A stretch of 64,000 nucleotides of DNA, taken from positions 372,001-436,000 of the forward strand of contig NZ_JACDIT010000002.1 of assembly GCF_013839445.1 (NCBI RefSeq). The letters are read 5' to 3'. Origin of the DNA: Chthonobacter albigriseus (GTDB lineage Bacteria; Pseudomonadota; Alphaproteobacteria; Rhizobiales; Pleomorphomonadaceae). Each line of letters opens with the position of its first letter. Position 1 is the stretch's first letter. Below, one piece after another: positions 34,676 through 43,509 of this stretch. A model generated the notes under the pieces. That model saw only the letters and a list, made by a program, of their open reading frames with translations, made no database searches and was not told where the DNA came from. The position numbers and the translations under genes were made by a program.

Positions 34676-35587
34676 TCAGCCCGGTTTGTGGTGCGCCGTC
34701 CAGTGCCAGGCGATGTCGATGCGGCGGGCGAGCCAGACCTTGTCGTGGCCGAGCACGTAGTCGACGAAGCGCTGCAGCGCGGCGATGCGGCCGGGGCGGC
34801 CGACGAGGCGGCAGTGCAGGCCGATGTTGAGCAGCTTGGGGGCGCCCGCCTCGCCTTCGGCATAGAGGACGTCGAAGCTGTCCTTCAGGTAGCTGAAGAA
34901 CTGGTCGCCGGCGTTGAAGCCCTGGTTGGTGGCGAAGCGCATGTCGTTGCTGTCGAGGGTGTAGGGGATCACCAGGTGGGGGCCGTTCGGCCCCTGGATC
35001 CAGTAGGGCAGATCGTCGGCGTAGCTGTCGGAGGAGTAAAGGAAGCCCCCCTCCTCCATCACCAGGCGCGTGGTGTGCTCGGACGAGCGGCCGGTGTACC
35101 AGCCGAGTGGGCGGGCGCCGGTCACCGCCTCGTGGATGCGGATCGCCTCAAGCATGTGCTCGCGCTCGGCCTCGGCGGTGAAGTCGCGGTAGTCGATCCA
35201 CTTCAGCCCGTGGCTGGCGATCTCCCAGTCGGCCTCCTTCATGGCCGCCACCGCTTCCGGATTGCGGGCGAGCGCGGTCGCGACGCCGTAAACTGTCACC
35301 GGCACGTTGCGCGCGGTGAACAGCCGCCACAGGCGCCAGAAGCCGGCGCGGGAGCCGTATTCGTAGATGGACTCCATGTTCATGTGCCGCTGGCCGGGCC
35401 AGGCCTGCGCACCGACGATCTCCGACAGGAACGCTTCGGACGCGGCATCCCCGTGCAGGATGTTGTTCTCGCCGCCCTCCTCGTAGTTGAGCACGAACTG
35501 CACGGCGACGTTCGCGCCGTCCGGCCAGGCGGCGGCGGGCGGGGTGCGGCCATAACCGACCATGTCACGCGGATACGAAGCGTCCAT
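34676..35587 (-). CDS. puuE: Allantoinase PuuE, polysaccharide deacetylase fold
   Basis: 303 residues starting at MDASYPRDMVGYGRTPP after GAGGGTGAGG. The beginning, FVLNYEEGGENNILHGD, and the downstream SHGLKWIDYRDF and GWYTGRSSEHTTRLV segments are characteristic of cofactor-independent allantoinase PuuE, a NodB-fold enzyme that opens the allantoin ring in purine breakdown. No other ureide genes are in the window. It lies 249 bases upstream of the oligopeptide transporter operon on the same strand; that gap holds no gene I can support. Confidence 0.9.
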   Translation of the reverse strand: MDASYPRDMVGYGRTPPAAAWPDGANVAVQFVLNYEEGGENNILHGDAASEAFLSEIVGAQAWPGQRHMNMESIYEYGSRAGFWRLWRLFTARNVPVTVYGVATALARNPEAVAAMKEADWEIASHGLKWIDYRDFTAEAEREHMLEAIRIHEAVTGARPLGWYTGRSSEHTTRLVMEEGGFLYSSDSYADDLPYWIQGPNGPHLVIPYTLDSNDMRFATNQGFNAGDQFFSYLKDSFDVLYAEGEAGAPKLLNIGLHCRLVGRPGRIAALQRFVDYVLGHDKVWLARRIDIAWHWTAHHKPG

Positions 35588-36001
35588 CCTCACCCTCTCG
35601 ATACTGTTCGCATTTGCGGTAACGTCCGACAGGACCGGCATGTTTGCAAGCGCCGTCGTCTGACGACCCGCCCCCCGGCCTGACGGGCCATCCACCTTCC
35701 CTCCCGCTCCCCCACTCGTGCCTTCCCGGCGCCTCCGCTTCCCCGTCTTTGTGTCCGCGCCGGCGGACCCACGAGATCTTTCTTTCGCTGGGCCCGGATC
35801 GGCCGAACTGCTGATCGACAGTGTAGAACGACGAAGGTTGCTGTTGTGAAAAAGTAACTGTCATTCCGCGCGAGCGGCTGATTCGGACGCTTGCTTCGCG
35901 GCAGATATTGATTAGGTCCTTCACTTGCCTGATAAATGAGCCTTGTTTTTCGTGTACTTTTTACTTCTGCCATCAAGCACCAAGACGGGGCTGCGTTTCA
36001 A
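35588..36001. other. Intergenic region with one degenerate hairpin element
   Basis: 414 bases between divergent puuE and the glycosyltransferase gene. Bases 35751-35775 contain GTCCGC-GCCG-GCGGACCCACGAG, a shortened relative of the 115-bp elements 3 kb away (shared GTCCGC...GCGGACC..CCACGA and T-rich sequence after it). The last 200 bases are AT-richer and probably carry the glycosyltransferase promoter. No gene seen. Confidence 0.55.
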
Positions 36002-37153
36002 ATGGCAAACAATCGCATCCTTGTGGCTTCGGGCCACGGCAAAGACATGTCGTTGTTCGTCACCAACTGCTTCGAGTTCTCATCGATCATCGAAGCAGCC
36101 GGGGACGTCGATCTTGTTGCGCCCAAGCGCCGAAAGCGGTCCTTTCTGGGCGACAAGCTGAACCGCGTCGCCAACAAGCTTCGGCGCGTCGCCAGAAAAC
36201 CACGCCGGATCGAGATGGAGCCGTATGTCATCGAGGATGACTACGAGTTCTTCTTCTTCGTCTGCCTCAACGTCGACCAGCTCGTTGACGTGCCCGCCTT
36301 CGTCAACCGGCAAGACAAGTGCCGGAAGTCGGCGGTCATGCTGCTGGAGGTGATCAACAGCGAATTGGCGAGCCAGACGGAGACGCTGCGTCTCCTCGAC
36401 ACGTTCGACCACGTGTTCGCGTTCAGCCGGCACAGCGCGGAAGCCCTGCAGCAGTATACGAAGACGCCGTGCTCCTTCCTGCCGGGCGGAGCGGATTGCC
36501 TGGCCACCGGCCCGGCGTCGCTGAAGACCGAGCGGCCGATCAACGTCTACAGCATGGGCCGGCGGTCGGAAGACCTGCACTGCCAGTTCCGGTCCTGGTC
36601 CGACGAGGGGGACTTCTTCTACGTCTACGACATCGGCCACGGGCTCACCGCCTACAGCTTGAAGGACGCGCGCGCCCTCACGCTCTCGATGATCCGGCGG
36701 GCGCAATATTTCATCTGCTACAACATGATGGTCGGTCCGAAAGCCAAGCTGCTCGGCGGCAAGGACTGGATCCCGTTCCGCTTCTTCGAAGGGGCTGCCG
36801 GCGGTGCGGTGATGATCGGGTCGCGGCCGGAATGTGCCGAGTTCAAGGACCTGTTCGACTGGCCCGATGCGGTGATCGACATGCCGGAGGACCCGGCGTC
36901 GGCAAGGCCCCTCCTGGAATCGCTCAACCGGGATCCCAGGCGGGTGACCACCATCCGCTACCGAAACATGGTGGAGGCGCTTCGCCGGCACGACTGGGTG
37001 CATCGCTGGGAGAATGTGCTGGTCAGCATGAGCGTCGCGGTGCCGGCGGGCGTTATGGTGCGCAAGTCGGCGCTGGAGGAGCGCATCGTCACCCTCTCGG
37101 CCGAATACGAGTACCTGATCAACCTCCTGTCGAACATCACCCCCGGCGCCTGA
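36002..37153 (+). CDS. Glycosyltransferase-like protein (GT-B type C-terminal domain)
   Basis: 383 residues from MANNRILVASGHGKD. The N-terminal half is variable. The C-terminal half has a glycosyltransferase family 1 pattern, WIPFRFFEGAAGGAVMIGSRPECAEFKDLF, in which R/F-E and the G-G pair contact the sugar nucleotide, followed by a D-rich strand and a long helix. A basic patch (KRRKRSFLG to RRVARKPRRIE, about 45-75) is unusual. No transport or polymer genes are nearby, so acceptor and product are unknown. The beginning and upstream DNA have lower GC than the neighbours. Confidence 0.65.
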   Translation: MANNRILVASGHGKDMSLFVTNCFEFSSIIEAAGDVDLVAPKRRKRSFLGDKLNRVANKLRRVARKPRRIEMEPYVIEDDYEFFFFVCLNVDQLVDVPAFVNRQDKCRKSAVMLLEVINSELASQTETLRLLDTFDHVFAFSRHSAEALQQYTKTPCSFLPGGADCLATGPASLKTERPINVYSMGRRSEDLHCQFRSWSDEGDFFYVYDIGHGLTAYSLKDARALTLSMIRRAQYFICYNMMVGPKAKLLGGKDWIPFRFFEGAAGGAVMIGSRPECAEFKDLFDWPDAVIDMPEDPASARPLLESLNRDPRRVTTIRYRNMVEALRRHDWVHRWENVLVSMSVAVPAGVMVRKSALEERIVTLSAEYEYLINLLSNITPGA

Positions 37154-37192
37154 GCCGGGCGGCCATCTATATCACCGGATCGGTTCATCGAA

Positions 37193-37221
37193 CCGTCATC
37201 TAGCCGTCGCCGTACCGTTAA
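37193..37221 (+). promoter_or_regulatory. Possible Pho box (three 11-bp-spaced half-sites) before phnC
   Basis: CCGTCAT (37193-37199), CCGTCGC (37204-37210) and CCGTTAA (37215-37221) recur at an exact 11-base period, the spacing of PhoB half-sites (CTGTCAT-N4-CTGTCAT). The first copy fits six of seven positions, the others four of seven. Location 60-88 bases before the phnC ATG suits activation under phosphate limitation. Confidence 0.45.
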
Positions 37222-37280
37222 GCGAGACCGATAGGTTCCATCTCGTTCGCTGATGAATGTCGCGCAACGGGAGGCTGTTC

Positions 37281-38108
37281 ATGCTCGCTTTCAAGGGTGT
37301 CACCAAGCGTTTCGGCGGCAAGACCGCGGTCGACGACATCAGCCTGGAGATCCCGAAGGGGCAGATGGTCGGCGTGATCGGGCGGTCGGGCGCGGGCAAG
37401 TCCACCCTCCTGCGGATGATCAACCGTCTTGCCGAAACCACCGACGGCTCGATCGTGGTCGAGGGCGTCGACGTCACGCAGTTGAAGGGTGCGGCGCTGC
37501 GGTCCTGGCAGGCGGACTGCGCGATGATCTTCCAGCAGTTCAACCTGGTGCCGCGGCTCGACGTGCTCACCAACGTGATGCTCGGGCGCCTCAACCGCCG
37601 GTCCACGGCGGCGAGCCTGTTCAAGATCTTCTCCGACGAGGAGCGCGCGCTCGCCATCGCCGCGCTGGAGCGCCTCGGCCTTGCGGAGACCGCCCTGCAG
37701 CGCGCCGGCACCCTTTCCGGCGGCCAGCAGCAGCGGGTGGCGATCGCCCGCGCGCTGATGCAGCAGCCGCGCGTCATCCTCGCCGACGAGCCGATCGCCT
37801 CGCTCGATCCGCGCAACGCCCAGATCGTCATGGAGTCGCTGCGCGACATCAACCGGCGCGAGGGCATCACCGTCATCACCAATCTCCACACGCTCGACAC
37901 TGCCCGCGCCTACTGCACCCGCATCGTCGGGATGGCGGCCGGGCGCGTGGTGTTCGACGGGCCGGCGCACGCCCTCACCGAGGCGGCCGCCCGCGAGATC
38001 TACGGCGCCAACGGCATGGAGGAGGCCTTCTCGGAGGCGATCACCTCCACCAGCCTGCGCTTCCCCACGCCGGCCGCGCATGCCGCGCCCGCGCTTGCGA
38101 CCGCCTGA
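37281..38108 (+). CDS. phnC: Phosphonate/phosphate ABC transporter ATP-binding protein
   Basis: 275 residues from [20 protein letters not shown] seven bases upstream favours this ATG over one eight codons earlier. Walker [10 protein letters not shown] (about 34-42), signature LSGGQQQR, and Walker [13 protein letters not shown] are intact. [20 protein letters not shown] and the [17 protein letters not shown] segment are typical of PhnC. It drives the PhnD-E-E uptake system whose genes follow. No C-P lyase genes are present here, so the operon may import phosphate itself, as the related phoCDET system of Sinorhizobium does. Confidence 0.93.
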   Translation: MLAFKGVTKRFGGKTAVDDISLEIPKGQMVGVIGRSGAGKSTLLRMINRLAETTDGSIVVEGVDVTQLKGAALRSWQADCAMIFQQFNLVPRLDVLTNVMLGRLNRRSTAASLFKIFSDEERALAIAALERLGLAETALQRAGTLSGGQQQRVAIARALMQQPRVILADEPIASLDPRNAQIVMESLRDINRREGITVITNLHTLDTARAYCTRIVGMAAGRVVFDGPAHALTEAAAREIYGANGMEEAFSEAITSTSLRFPTPAAHAAPALATA

Positions 38109-38196
38109 TCGGCGGCGCGCGTCCAGAACGTCCGGCCCGGCGTCACTGGGCCACGTCCCAAGAAAAGCACCATCCCGGAAAAGTCAGGAGACCGTC

Positions 38197-39111
38197 ATGT
38201 CCATGAAGTCCGCCCTCTTTGGCGCCGTCGCGCTCACCGCCGCCCTCGTCTCGGGCGCGGCCTCGGCCGAAGGCATCACCGAATTCCGCGTCGGCATTCT
38301 CGGCGGCGAGAACGAAGCCGACCGCCTGCGCAACTTCCAGTGCCTGGCCGACCACCTCAAGACCGAGCTCAAGGTCGAGAAGGTGTCGCTGTTCCCGGCC
38401 GCCGACTACGATGGCACCGTGCAGGGCCTCCTGTCGGGCACGATCGACTACGCCGAACTCGGCGCCTCGGCCTACGCCAAGGTCTATCTGGCCGATCCGA
38501 ACGCCGTGACCCCGGTGCTCACCACGGTGCAGACCGACGGCTCGACCGGCTACTACTCCATCATGGTCGCCCGCAAGGACAGCGGCATCAAGACGCTGGA
38601 AGACGCCAAGGGCAAGACGATCGGCTTTGCCGACCCGGACAGCACCTCCGGCTACCTGATCCCGATGGTCGACCTGCCGAAGGCCATCAAGGCCCCGATC
38701 AAGGAATACTTCGGTGAAAGCGGCTTCGGCGGCGGTCACGAGAACCTCGTGCTCGCGGTCCTCGACAAGAAGTTCGAGGTCGGCACCACCTGGGGCTCCG
38801 GCGTCGGCGAATTCGACGAAGGCTACACCTCCGGCAACCTGCGCAAGATGGTCGACAAGGGCATCCTGGACATGGGCGACCTCGTCGAGGTCTGGCGCTC
38901 CACGCTGATCCCGAACGGCCCGGTCGTCGTTCGCAACGGGCTGCCGGAAGACATCAAGGCCAAGTTCGTGGCCTTCATGGAGAAGCTGCCGGAGACCGAC
39001 AAGGCCTGCTTCCAGGCGATCCAGGGCGGCGACTTCACCGGCTTCACCAAGGTGGATCCGAGCTTCTACCAGACCATCATCGACGCGCGTAAGCTGACCA
39101 TCGGCGGCTAA
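38197..39111 (+). CDS. phnD: Phosphonate/phosphate ABC transporter substrate-binding protein
   Basis: 304 residues. CAGGAG precedes the ATG and a signal peptide ends at GAASA-EG (about residue 23). The mature protein begins ITEFRVGILGGENEADRLRNFQCLADHL, the PhnD pattern, and has YDGTVQGLLSGTIDYAELGASAYA and FADPDSTSGYLIP, which line the phosphonate site. Periplasmic. A strong terminator-like hairpin lies 14 bases after the stop, before the permease genes, which would give more PhnD than permease. Confidence 0.93.
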   Translation: MSMKSALFGAVALTAALVSGAASAEGITEFRVGILGGENEADRLRNFQCLADHLKTELKVEKVSLFPAADYDGTVQGLLSGTIDYAELGASAYAKVYLADPNAVTPVLTTVQTDGSTGYYSIMVARKDSGIKTLEDAKGKTIGFADPDSTSGYLIPMVDLPKAIKAPIKEYFGESGFGGGHENLVLAVLDKKFEVGTTWGSGVGEFDEGYTSGNLRKMVDKGILDMGDLVEVWRSTLIPNGPVVVRNGLPEDIKAKFVAFMEKLPETDKACFQAIQGGDFTGFTKVDPSFYQTIIDARKLTIGG

Positions 39112-39125
39112 GCCACCGCTTCAGG

Positions 39126-39163
39126 ACCGGCCGGGAATCCCCTGATTTCCCGGCCGGTTTTTT
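39126..39163 (+). terminator. Rho-independent terminator between phnD and phnE
   Basis: A perfect 12-base stem (ACCGGCCGGGAA with TTCCCGGCCGGT), nine-base loop and six T residues. It is inside the operon, so partial read-through rather than a full stop is likely. Confidence 0.85.
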
Positions 39164-39199
39164 GTTGCCCGCACCTTGAGCCCGCGCCCCGGACCCGCC

Positions 39200-40162
39200 A
39201 TGCCACAGACCGTTTCCCGACCCCAACTGAGTGACGCCGGACGACAGGTGGAGCGGCACTGGAAGGAACTCGCTGCCAAGCGCCGGCTCTATACGCTGAT
39301 CGGCGTCGGCGGCCTCGTCTTCGCGCTCTCCGCCTCGCTCTGGTATGCCAACGAGGCGAACGCGGGCAAGTTCTTCGACCGTCTGCCGCACCTCCTCGAT
39401 TTCGTCAGCTGGCTCGTCCCGTCCGACTGGAACGACGTCTGGCGCGCCTTCCTCGACCTGCCGACACCGAACGCGGACGGCACCGAGGCGATGTCCTTCG
39501 AGGGCGGACGCGTCTACCTCACGGAAAGCCTCTACGTCCCCGAATACGTCCACAAGATGCTGGAGACGATCAACATCGCGATCCTCGCGACGCTGATCGG
39601 CTTCGTGTTCGGGTTCGTCCTCTGCTTCCTCGCCGCGCAGAACACGGCCCCGAGCCTCGTCCTCAGGGCCGTCGTGCGCCGGATCATGGAGATCTTCCGC
39701 GCTTTCCCGGAGATCGTGATCGCCGGCTTCTTCGCCGCCGTGCTGTCGCTCGGGCCGATCCCGGCCATCATCGCGGTGGCGATCCACACCATCGGCGCGC
39801 TCGGCAAGATGTTCTTCGAGGTGGCCGAGAACGCCGACATGAAGGCCGAGGAGGGCCTGCGGGCCGTCGGTGCGCCGTGGATCCTTCGGATGCGCTACGG
39901 CCTCGTCCCGCACGTGCTGCCGAACTTCCTCTCCTATGCGCTGCTGCGCCTGGAGATCAACGTCCGCGCCTCCACCATCATCGGCGCAGTCGGCGGTGGC
40001 GGCATCGGCGAGATCCTGCGCCTCTCCATCGGCCGCGGCTGGGGCGCCCAGACGATTGCGATCATCTCGATCCTCTTCGTCACCGTCATCGTGGTGGACC
40101 AGGTATCCGCCAGCCTGCGCCGGCGTCTGGTCGGCGCCGAAGCCTTCAGCCCCGTCGCCTGA
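39200..40162 (+). CDS. phnE: Phosphonate ABC transporter permease, first
   Basis: 320 residues from the ATG at MPQTVSRPQLSD. One N-terminal helix (about 35-52) and a periplasmic loop precede the permease core (about 120-310), which holds the PhnE-type coupling region EEGLRAVGAPWILRMRYGLVPHVLPNFLSYALLRLEIN (visible in part at 230-265) and the VGGGGIGEIL turn. It pairs with the second, longer PhnE encoded 12 bases downstream to form the membrane channel. Confidence 0.92.
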   Translation: MPQTVSRPQLSDAGRQVERHWKELAAKRRLYTLIGVGGLVFALSASLWYANEANAGKFFDRLPHLLDFVSWLVPSDWNDVWRAFLDLPTPNADGTEAMSFEGGRVYLTESLYVPEYVHKMLETINIAILATLIGFVFGFVLCFLAAQNTAPSLVLRAVVRRIMEIFRAFPEIVIAGFFAAVLSLGPIPAIIAVAIHTIGALGKMFFEVAENADMKAEEGLRAVGAPWILRMRYGLVPHVLPNFLSYALLRLEINVRASTIIGAVGGGGIGEILRLSIGRGWGAQTIAIISILFVTVIVVDQVSASLRRRLVGAEAFSPVA

Positions 40163-40174
40163 GGAACACCGGCC

Positions 40175-41512
40175 ATGGCCCTTGCCCTTTCCCCTGCCGA
40201 GTTCGCGGGCATCCGCAGCCGCCACCCGCTGGTCTTCCAGCGCTCATGGAAGAAGCGGTCCGTACCGTTCCTCGTGGTCGGCGGCACGATCCTCTATGTG
40301 CTCTACGCCTGGTGGTTCTTCGCCATCGGCGCGGTTCTCTCCGAAGGTCGCTGGGACCGCGCCGGCGCCTATCTCGCCGACTGGGTCTCCTATGACGTCC
40401 GCCCCACCCTGCGCTTCAAGGGCGAGGGGATCGAGGTCACCTACCCCCGCTTCAACGTGCTCGGCGACAACCCCGACCCGGACTGGGTGCGGCAGGTCGA
40501 CGGTCGAACAGTAGAGGTCGACGTCGGCGGTGCCCGCATCGCTGCCACGCCGGACCTCGTCACGATCACCCACGCCGGCGAGACGCTGGAGGTCGATCTT
40601 TCCACAGGTACGCCCACGGCCGCCGAACCGGTGCCGGGATGGGCCGTCCAGAAGGAGGACGAGGTCGACGCCGACTTCGGCTTTACCGGCAGCGTGGAGA
40701 TCAAGGCAAACCGGGTCGCCATCGAGCACCGGTTCCTCGGCTGGGCGAACTTCATCTTCGATCCGAACTCGCCCTTCTTCGGCCGCTCCACCGGCGAGGT
40801 GATATCGCTGATCCTCTGGGGCGACCGGCTCGATCCGGATGTCTCCAACGCCGCCCTCGCCTTCGACAACTTCTGGAACAACGGCGAATGGCAGCACGGC
40901 GACGTTTACGCCAAGCTGCTGCAGACCATCATCATGGCCTTCGTCGGAACAGTGTTCGCCGGCCTAGTCGCTTTTCCCTTCGCGTTCCTCGCCGCCCGCA
41001 ACATCACGCCGTCGCGCCTCGTCAATCACGCCGCCAAGCGGTTCTTCGACTTCCAGCGCACCATCGACGGGTTGATCTGGGCATTGTTCTTCATCCGCGC
41101 CTTCGGTCCGGGCCCGATCCCAGGCATCGCGGCCATCTTCTTCACCGACATCGGCTCGCTCGGGAAGCTCTACGCGGAGGCGTTGGAGAACATCGACGAG
41201 AAGCAGCGCGAGGGCATCCGCTCGGTCGGCGCGCCGCCGTCCGCCGTCCAGCGGTTCGGCGTGCTGCCGCAGGTCTTGCCGGTCTTCCTCAGCCAGGCGC
41301 TCTATTATCTCGAGAGCAACACGCGATCCGCCACGATCATCGGCGCGGTCGGTGCCGGCGGCATCGGCCTGAAGCTTCTGGAGGCCATGCGCACCAACCA
41401 GGACTGGGAGAACGTCTTCTACATGGTCATCCTGATCCTCGTCGTGGTCTATGCCATCGACGGGATCTCAGGTGCGCTCCGCAGCCGCCTCGCCGGCAAC
41501 GACCATCACTGA
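40175..41512 (+). CDS. phnE: Phosphonate ABC transporter permease, second, with large periplasmic insert
   Basis: 445 residues, far longer than a 260-280 residue PhnE. After the first helix (about 30-50) comes an insert of about 180 residues (roughly 55-240), rich in beta-forming and acidic stretches, then the normal core with the coupling loop REGIRSVGAPPSAVQRFGV and VGAGGIGLKLLEAM. GAGGA precedes the ATG. The long second permease is like PhoT of the Sinorhizobium phoCDET system as I recall it. The insert probably faces the periplasm; its role is unknown. Confidence 0.9.
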   Translation: MALALSPAEFAGIRSRHPLVFQRSWKKRSVPFLVVGGTILYVLYAWWFFAIGAVLSEGRWDRAGAYLADWVSYDVRPTLRFKGEGIEVTYPRFNVLGDNPDPDWVRQVDGRTVEVDVGGARIAATPDLVTITHAGETLEVDLSTGTPTAAEPVPGWAVQKEDEVDADFGFTGSVEIKANRVAIEHRFLGWANFIFDPNSPFFGRSTGEVISLILWGDRLDPDVSNAALAFDNFWNNGEWQHGDVYAKLLQTIIMAFVGTVFAGLVAFPFAFLAARNITPSRLVNHAAKRFFDFQRTIDGLIWALFFIRAFGPGPIPGIAAIFFTDIGSLGKLYAEALENIDEKQREGIRSVGAPPSAVQRFGVLPQVLPVFLSQALYYLESNTRSATIIGAVGAGGIGLKLLEAMRTNQDWENVFYMVILILVVVYAIDGISGALRSRLAGNDHH

Positions 41513-41586
41513 TCCGGTCGCCCGAAACAGGAAAGCGCCCCGGCTGTTCGCCGAAGCGCTTTCCGCCGCCCCCCACGCGCGAAAAC

Positions 41587-41787
41587 TCAGACCGGCTGAA
41601 AGCTGGATCGATCCCCAGCCCGAACGTTCTTCACCAGATCCGTGCAGTCGCGGAGCATGACGCTGCTCCTGAGGTGCGCGAGAACCGCCAGCAGTTCCTG
41701 GCTCGCCTCCGCGCAGGTCTCAGCCTGTCGCACCATTCCGCCGACTTCTCCGATAAGACTTGTGTTGATCGCCGTCGCCATTGTCAT
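41587..41787 (-). CDS. Small helical hypothetical protein
   Basis: 66 residues, MTMATAINTSLIGEVGGMV at the start. Predicted as one or two long helices with regularly spaced Leu, Val and Ala. It lies between the phn operon and a chemoreceptor gene, divergent from the latter. Ribosome-binding site is a weak GGGGGGCTGG. No family recognised; small length makes this uncertain. The 247 bases upstream are AT-rich and shared with the chemoreceptor promoter. Confidence 0.4.
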   Translation of the reverse strand: MTMATAINTSLIGEVGGMVRQAETCAEASQELLAVLAHLRSSVMLRDCTDLVKNVRAGDRSSFQPV

Positions 41788-42034
41788 CCAGCCCCCCGCA
41801 GCCCGATCGCTGTCCACCTCCTGATGACACCTCTGCCGGTGCCGGAACAGGATGTTCTGGACCATGCACCAGCTACTTTTCCGGACCGTCTTCGCCGTCT
41901 GCGCGCCATACGTGAAATTACGATTAGGCATCATTTCCCGACAACCATAATGGAATTTTACATTCACATCCGTAATTTTAATTTTTATGCAACTATCCCT
42001 ACGCGAGGATCCCTGTAGCAAGTCGGGGGCCGCT

Positions 42035-43501
42035 ATGTTTGCCAAAGTTATGCAATTTTCTGCAAAATCCATGGTTGATACCCATGCGGTATTGGAATAT
42101 GTCCCTACCCCTACCTTGGTCGTTGATCTCGGTCTGTTCACTGTGGTCCACGCCAACAAGGCCTCTCGCGACGCCTTCGATCGGCTCCGACCAGTGCTCG
42201 CCCAGGGTGTGGTGGACCTCGTCGGTCAAAGCATCGAGATCCTGTTCAGGGGATCGACCGACCATCGAAACCTGAGGACCGACCTGGCAAAGCTCCCGTT
42301 CGAGACGACTGTCGGATTGGGCGAGGCCCTGTTTCGTTTCCGCTTCGACGCGCTGCCAGGCGCCGGGGACCGCAAGGCGGTGGTGACATGGTCGGAGACG
42401 ACCTCCTCGGCCAAGGCCGACCGGGAAGCGACGCAGCTGCGCCAGATGATCGACGACATGCCGATCAACGTCATGTTCTGCGATCCCAAGACCTTCATCA
42501 TCACCTATGCCAACCGGACCAGCATCGAGACGCTGCGACGGCTCGAGCAGTTCCTGCCGATCAAGGCCGACCAGCTCGTCGGCAGCTCGGTTGACATCTT
42601 CCACAAGCGACCCGAGCACCAGCGGGCGCTTCTCGCCAACCCGGCCAACTTGCCCCACACAGCTCTCATCAAGGTCGGCCCCGAGACGCTGGAGCTTCGC
42701 GTCGCACCGATCCGCGACAAGCAGGGCACCTACATCGGGCCGATGCTGTCGTGGGCGATCGTCACCGACCGGCAGCAGTTGGCCGAAAGCGTCGTCGCCG
42801 CCGTGCGGGAGATGGAGGACATCTCCGGCAAGCTCTCCGCGGCGTCCACCTCCATGCTGGAGCGTGCGGACCGGGCCGAGTCGATGGCCGGGTCCGTCGC
42901 CGCCGCCTCCGAGGAGATGACCGCCACCATCGGCGACATGGCGGAGCGCACGGCGCTTGCCGCCGGCCGGGCGCATTCCGTCAACGACGCGGCCTCGGTC
43001 ACCGAGGCGCAGATCTCGTCGCTTGTCACCGCAGTGGAACGGATCGGTGAGATCACCCGCGTCATCGAGCAGTTCGCCGCGCAGACCAAGCTGCTCGCGC
43101 TCAACGCAACCATCGAGGCGGCGCGCGCCGGCGAGGCCGGGCGCGGGTTCTCCGTCGTCGCGGCCGAGGTGAAGGCGCTCTCCGACCAGACCGCAAAGGC
43201 GACGGACGACATCAAGACCCAGGTCGGCCGTATCCAGGTGGAGACCCAGGGCGCCGCCACCTCGGTCGGCGAGATCGTGCGCGCGATCAGCGAGATCTCG
43301 GCGCTGACCACCGAGATCGCCGGCTCCGTGGAGGAGCAGCGCGCCGTCTCCGAAGACGTCTCCCGCACCATCGCCAACGTCGCCACGGAAGCCCGCTACA
43401 CCGGCGAGGCCGCCAAGGAAGTCACCGCCATCGCCGACCGCGTCACCACCAACTCCTCCGCCCTCGAACGCCAGGTCAAGGGCTTCGTCGACCGGAGGTG
43501 A
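42035..43501 (+). CDS. Soluble methyl-accepting chemotaxis protein with two PAS-like domains
   Basis: 488 residues with no membrane segment or signal peptide, so cytoplasmic. Residues about 12-115 and 135-245 are PAS-like sensor modules (TPTLVVDLGLFTVVHANKA; DDMPINVMFCDPKTFIITYAN). The signalling domain (about 250-488) is a long coiled coil with the hairpin tip [17 protein letters not shown] (about 348-365) that contacts CheA/CheW. No pentapeptide tether is seen at the C-terminus. The start is one of several in-frame ATGs; the first lies 48 bases earlier. No chemotaxis operon is near. Confidence 0.88.
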   Translation: MFAKVMQFSAKSMVDTHAVLEYVPTPTLVVDLGLFTVVHANKASRDAFDRLRPVLAQGVVDLVGQSIEILFRGSTDHRNLRTDLAKLPFETTVGLGEALFRFRFDALPGAGDRKAVVTWSETTSSAKADREATQLRQMIDDMPINVMFCDPKTFIITYANRTSIETLRRLEQFLPIKADQLVGSSVDIFHKRPEHQRALLANPANLPHTALIKVGPETLELRVAPIRDKQGTYIGPMLSWAIVTDRQQLAESVVAAVREMEDISGKLSAASTSMLERADRAESMAGSVAAASEEMTATIGDMAERTALAAGRAHSVNDAASVTEAQISSLVTAVERIGEITRVIEQFAAQTKLLALNATIEAARAGEAGRGFSVVAAEVKALSDQTAKATDDIKTQVGRIQVETQGAATSVGEIVRAISEISALTTEIAGSVEEQRAVSEDVSRTIANVATEARYTGEAAKEVTAIADRVTTNSSALERQVKGFVDRR

Positions 43502-43509
43502 GGCGCAGC

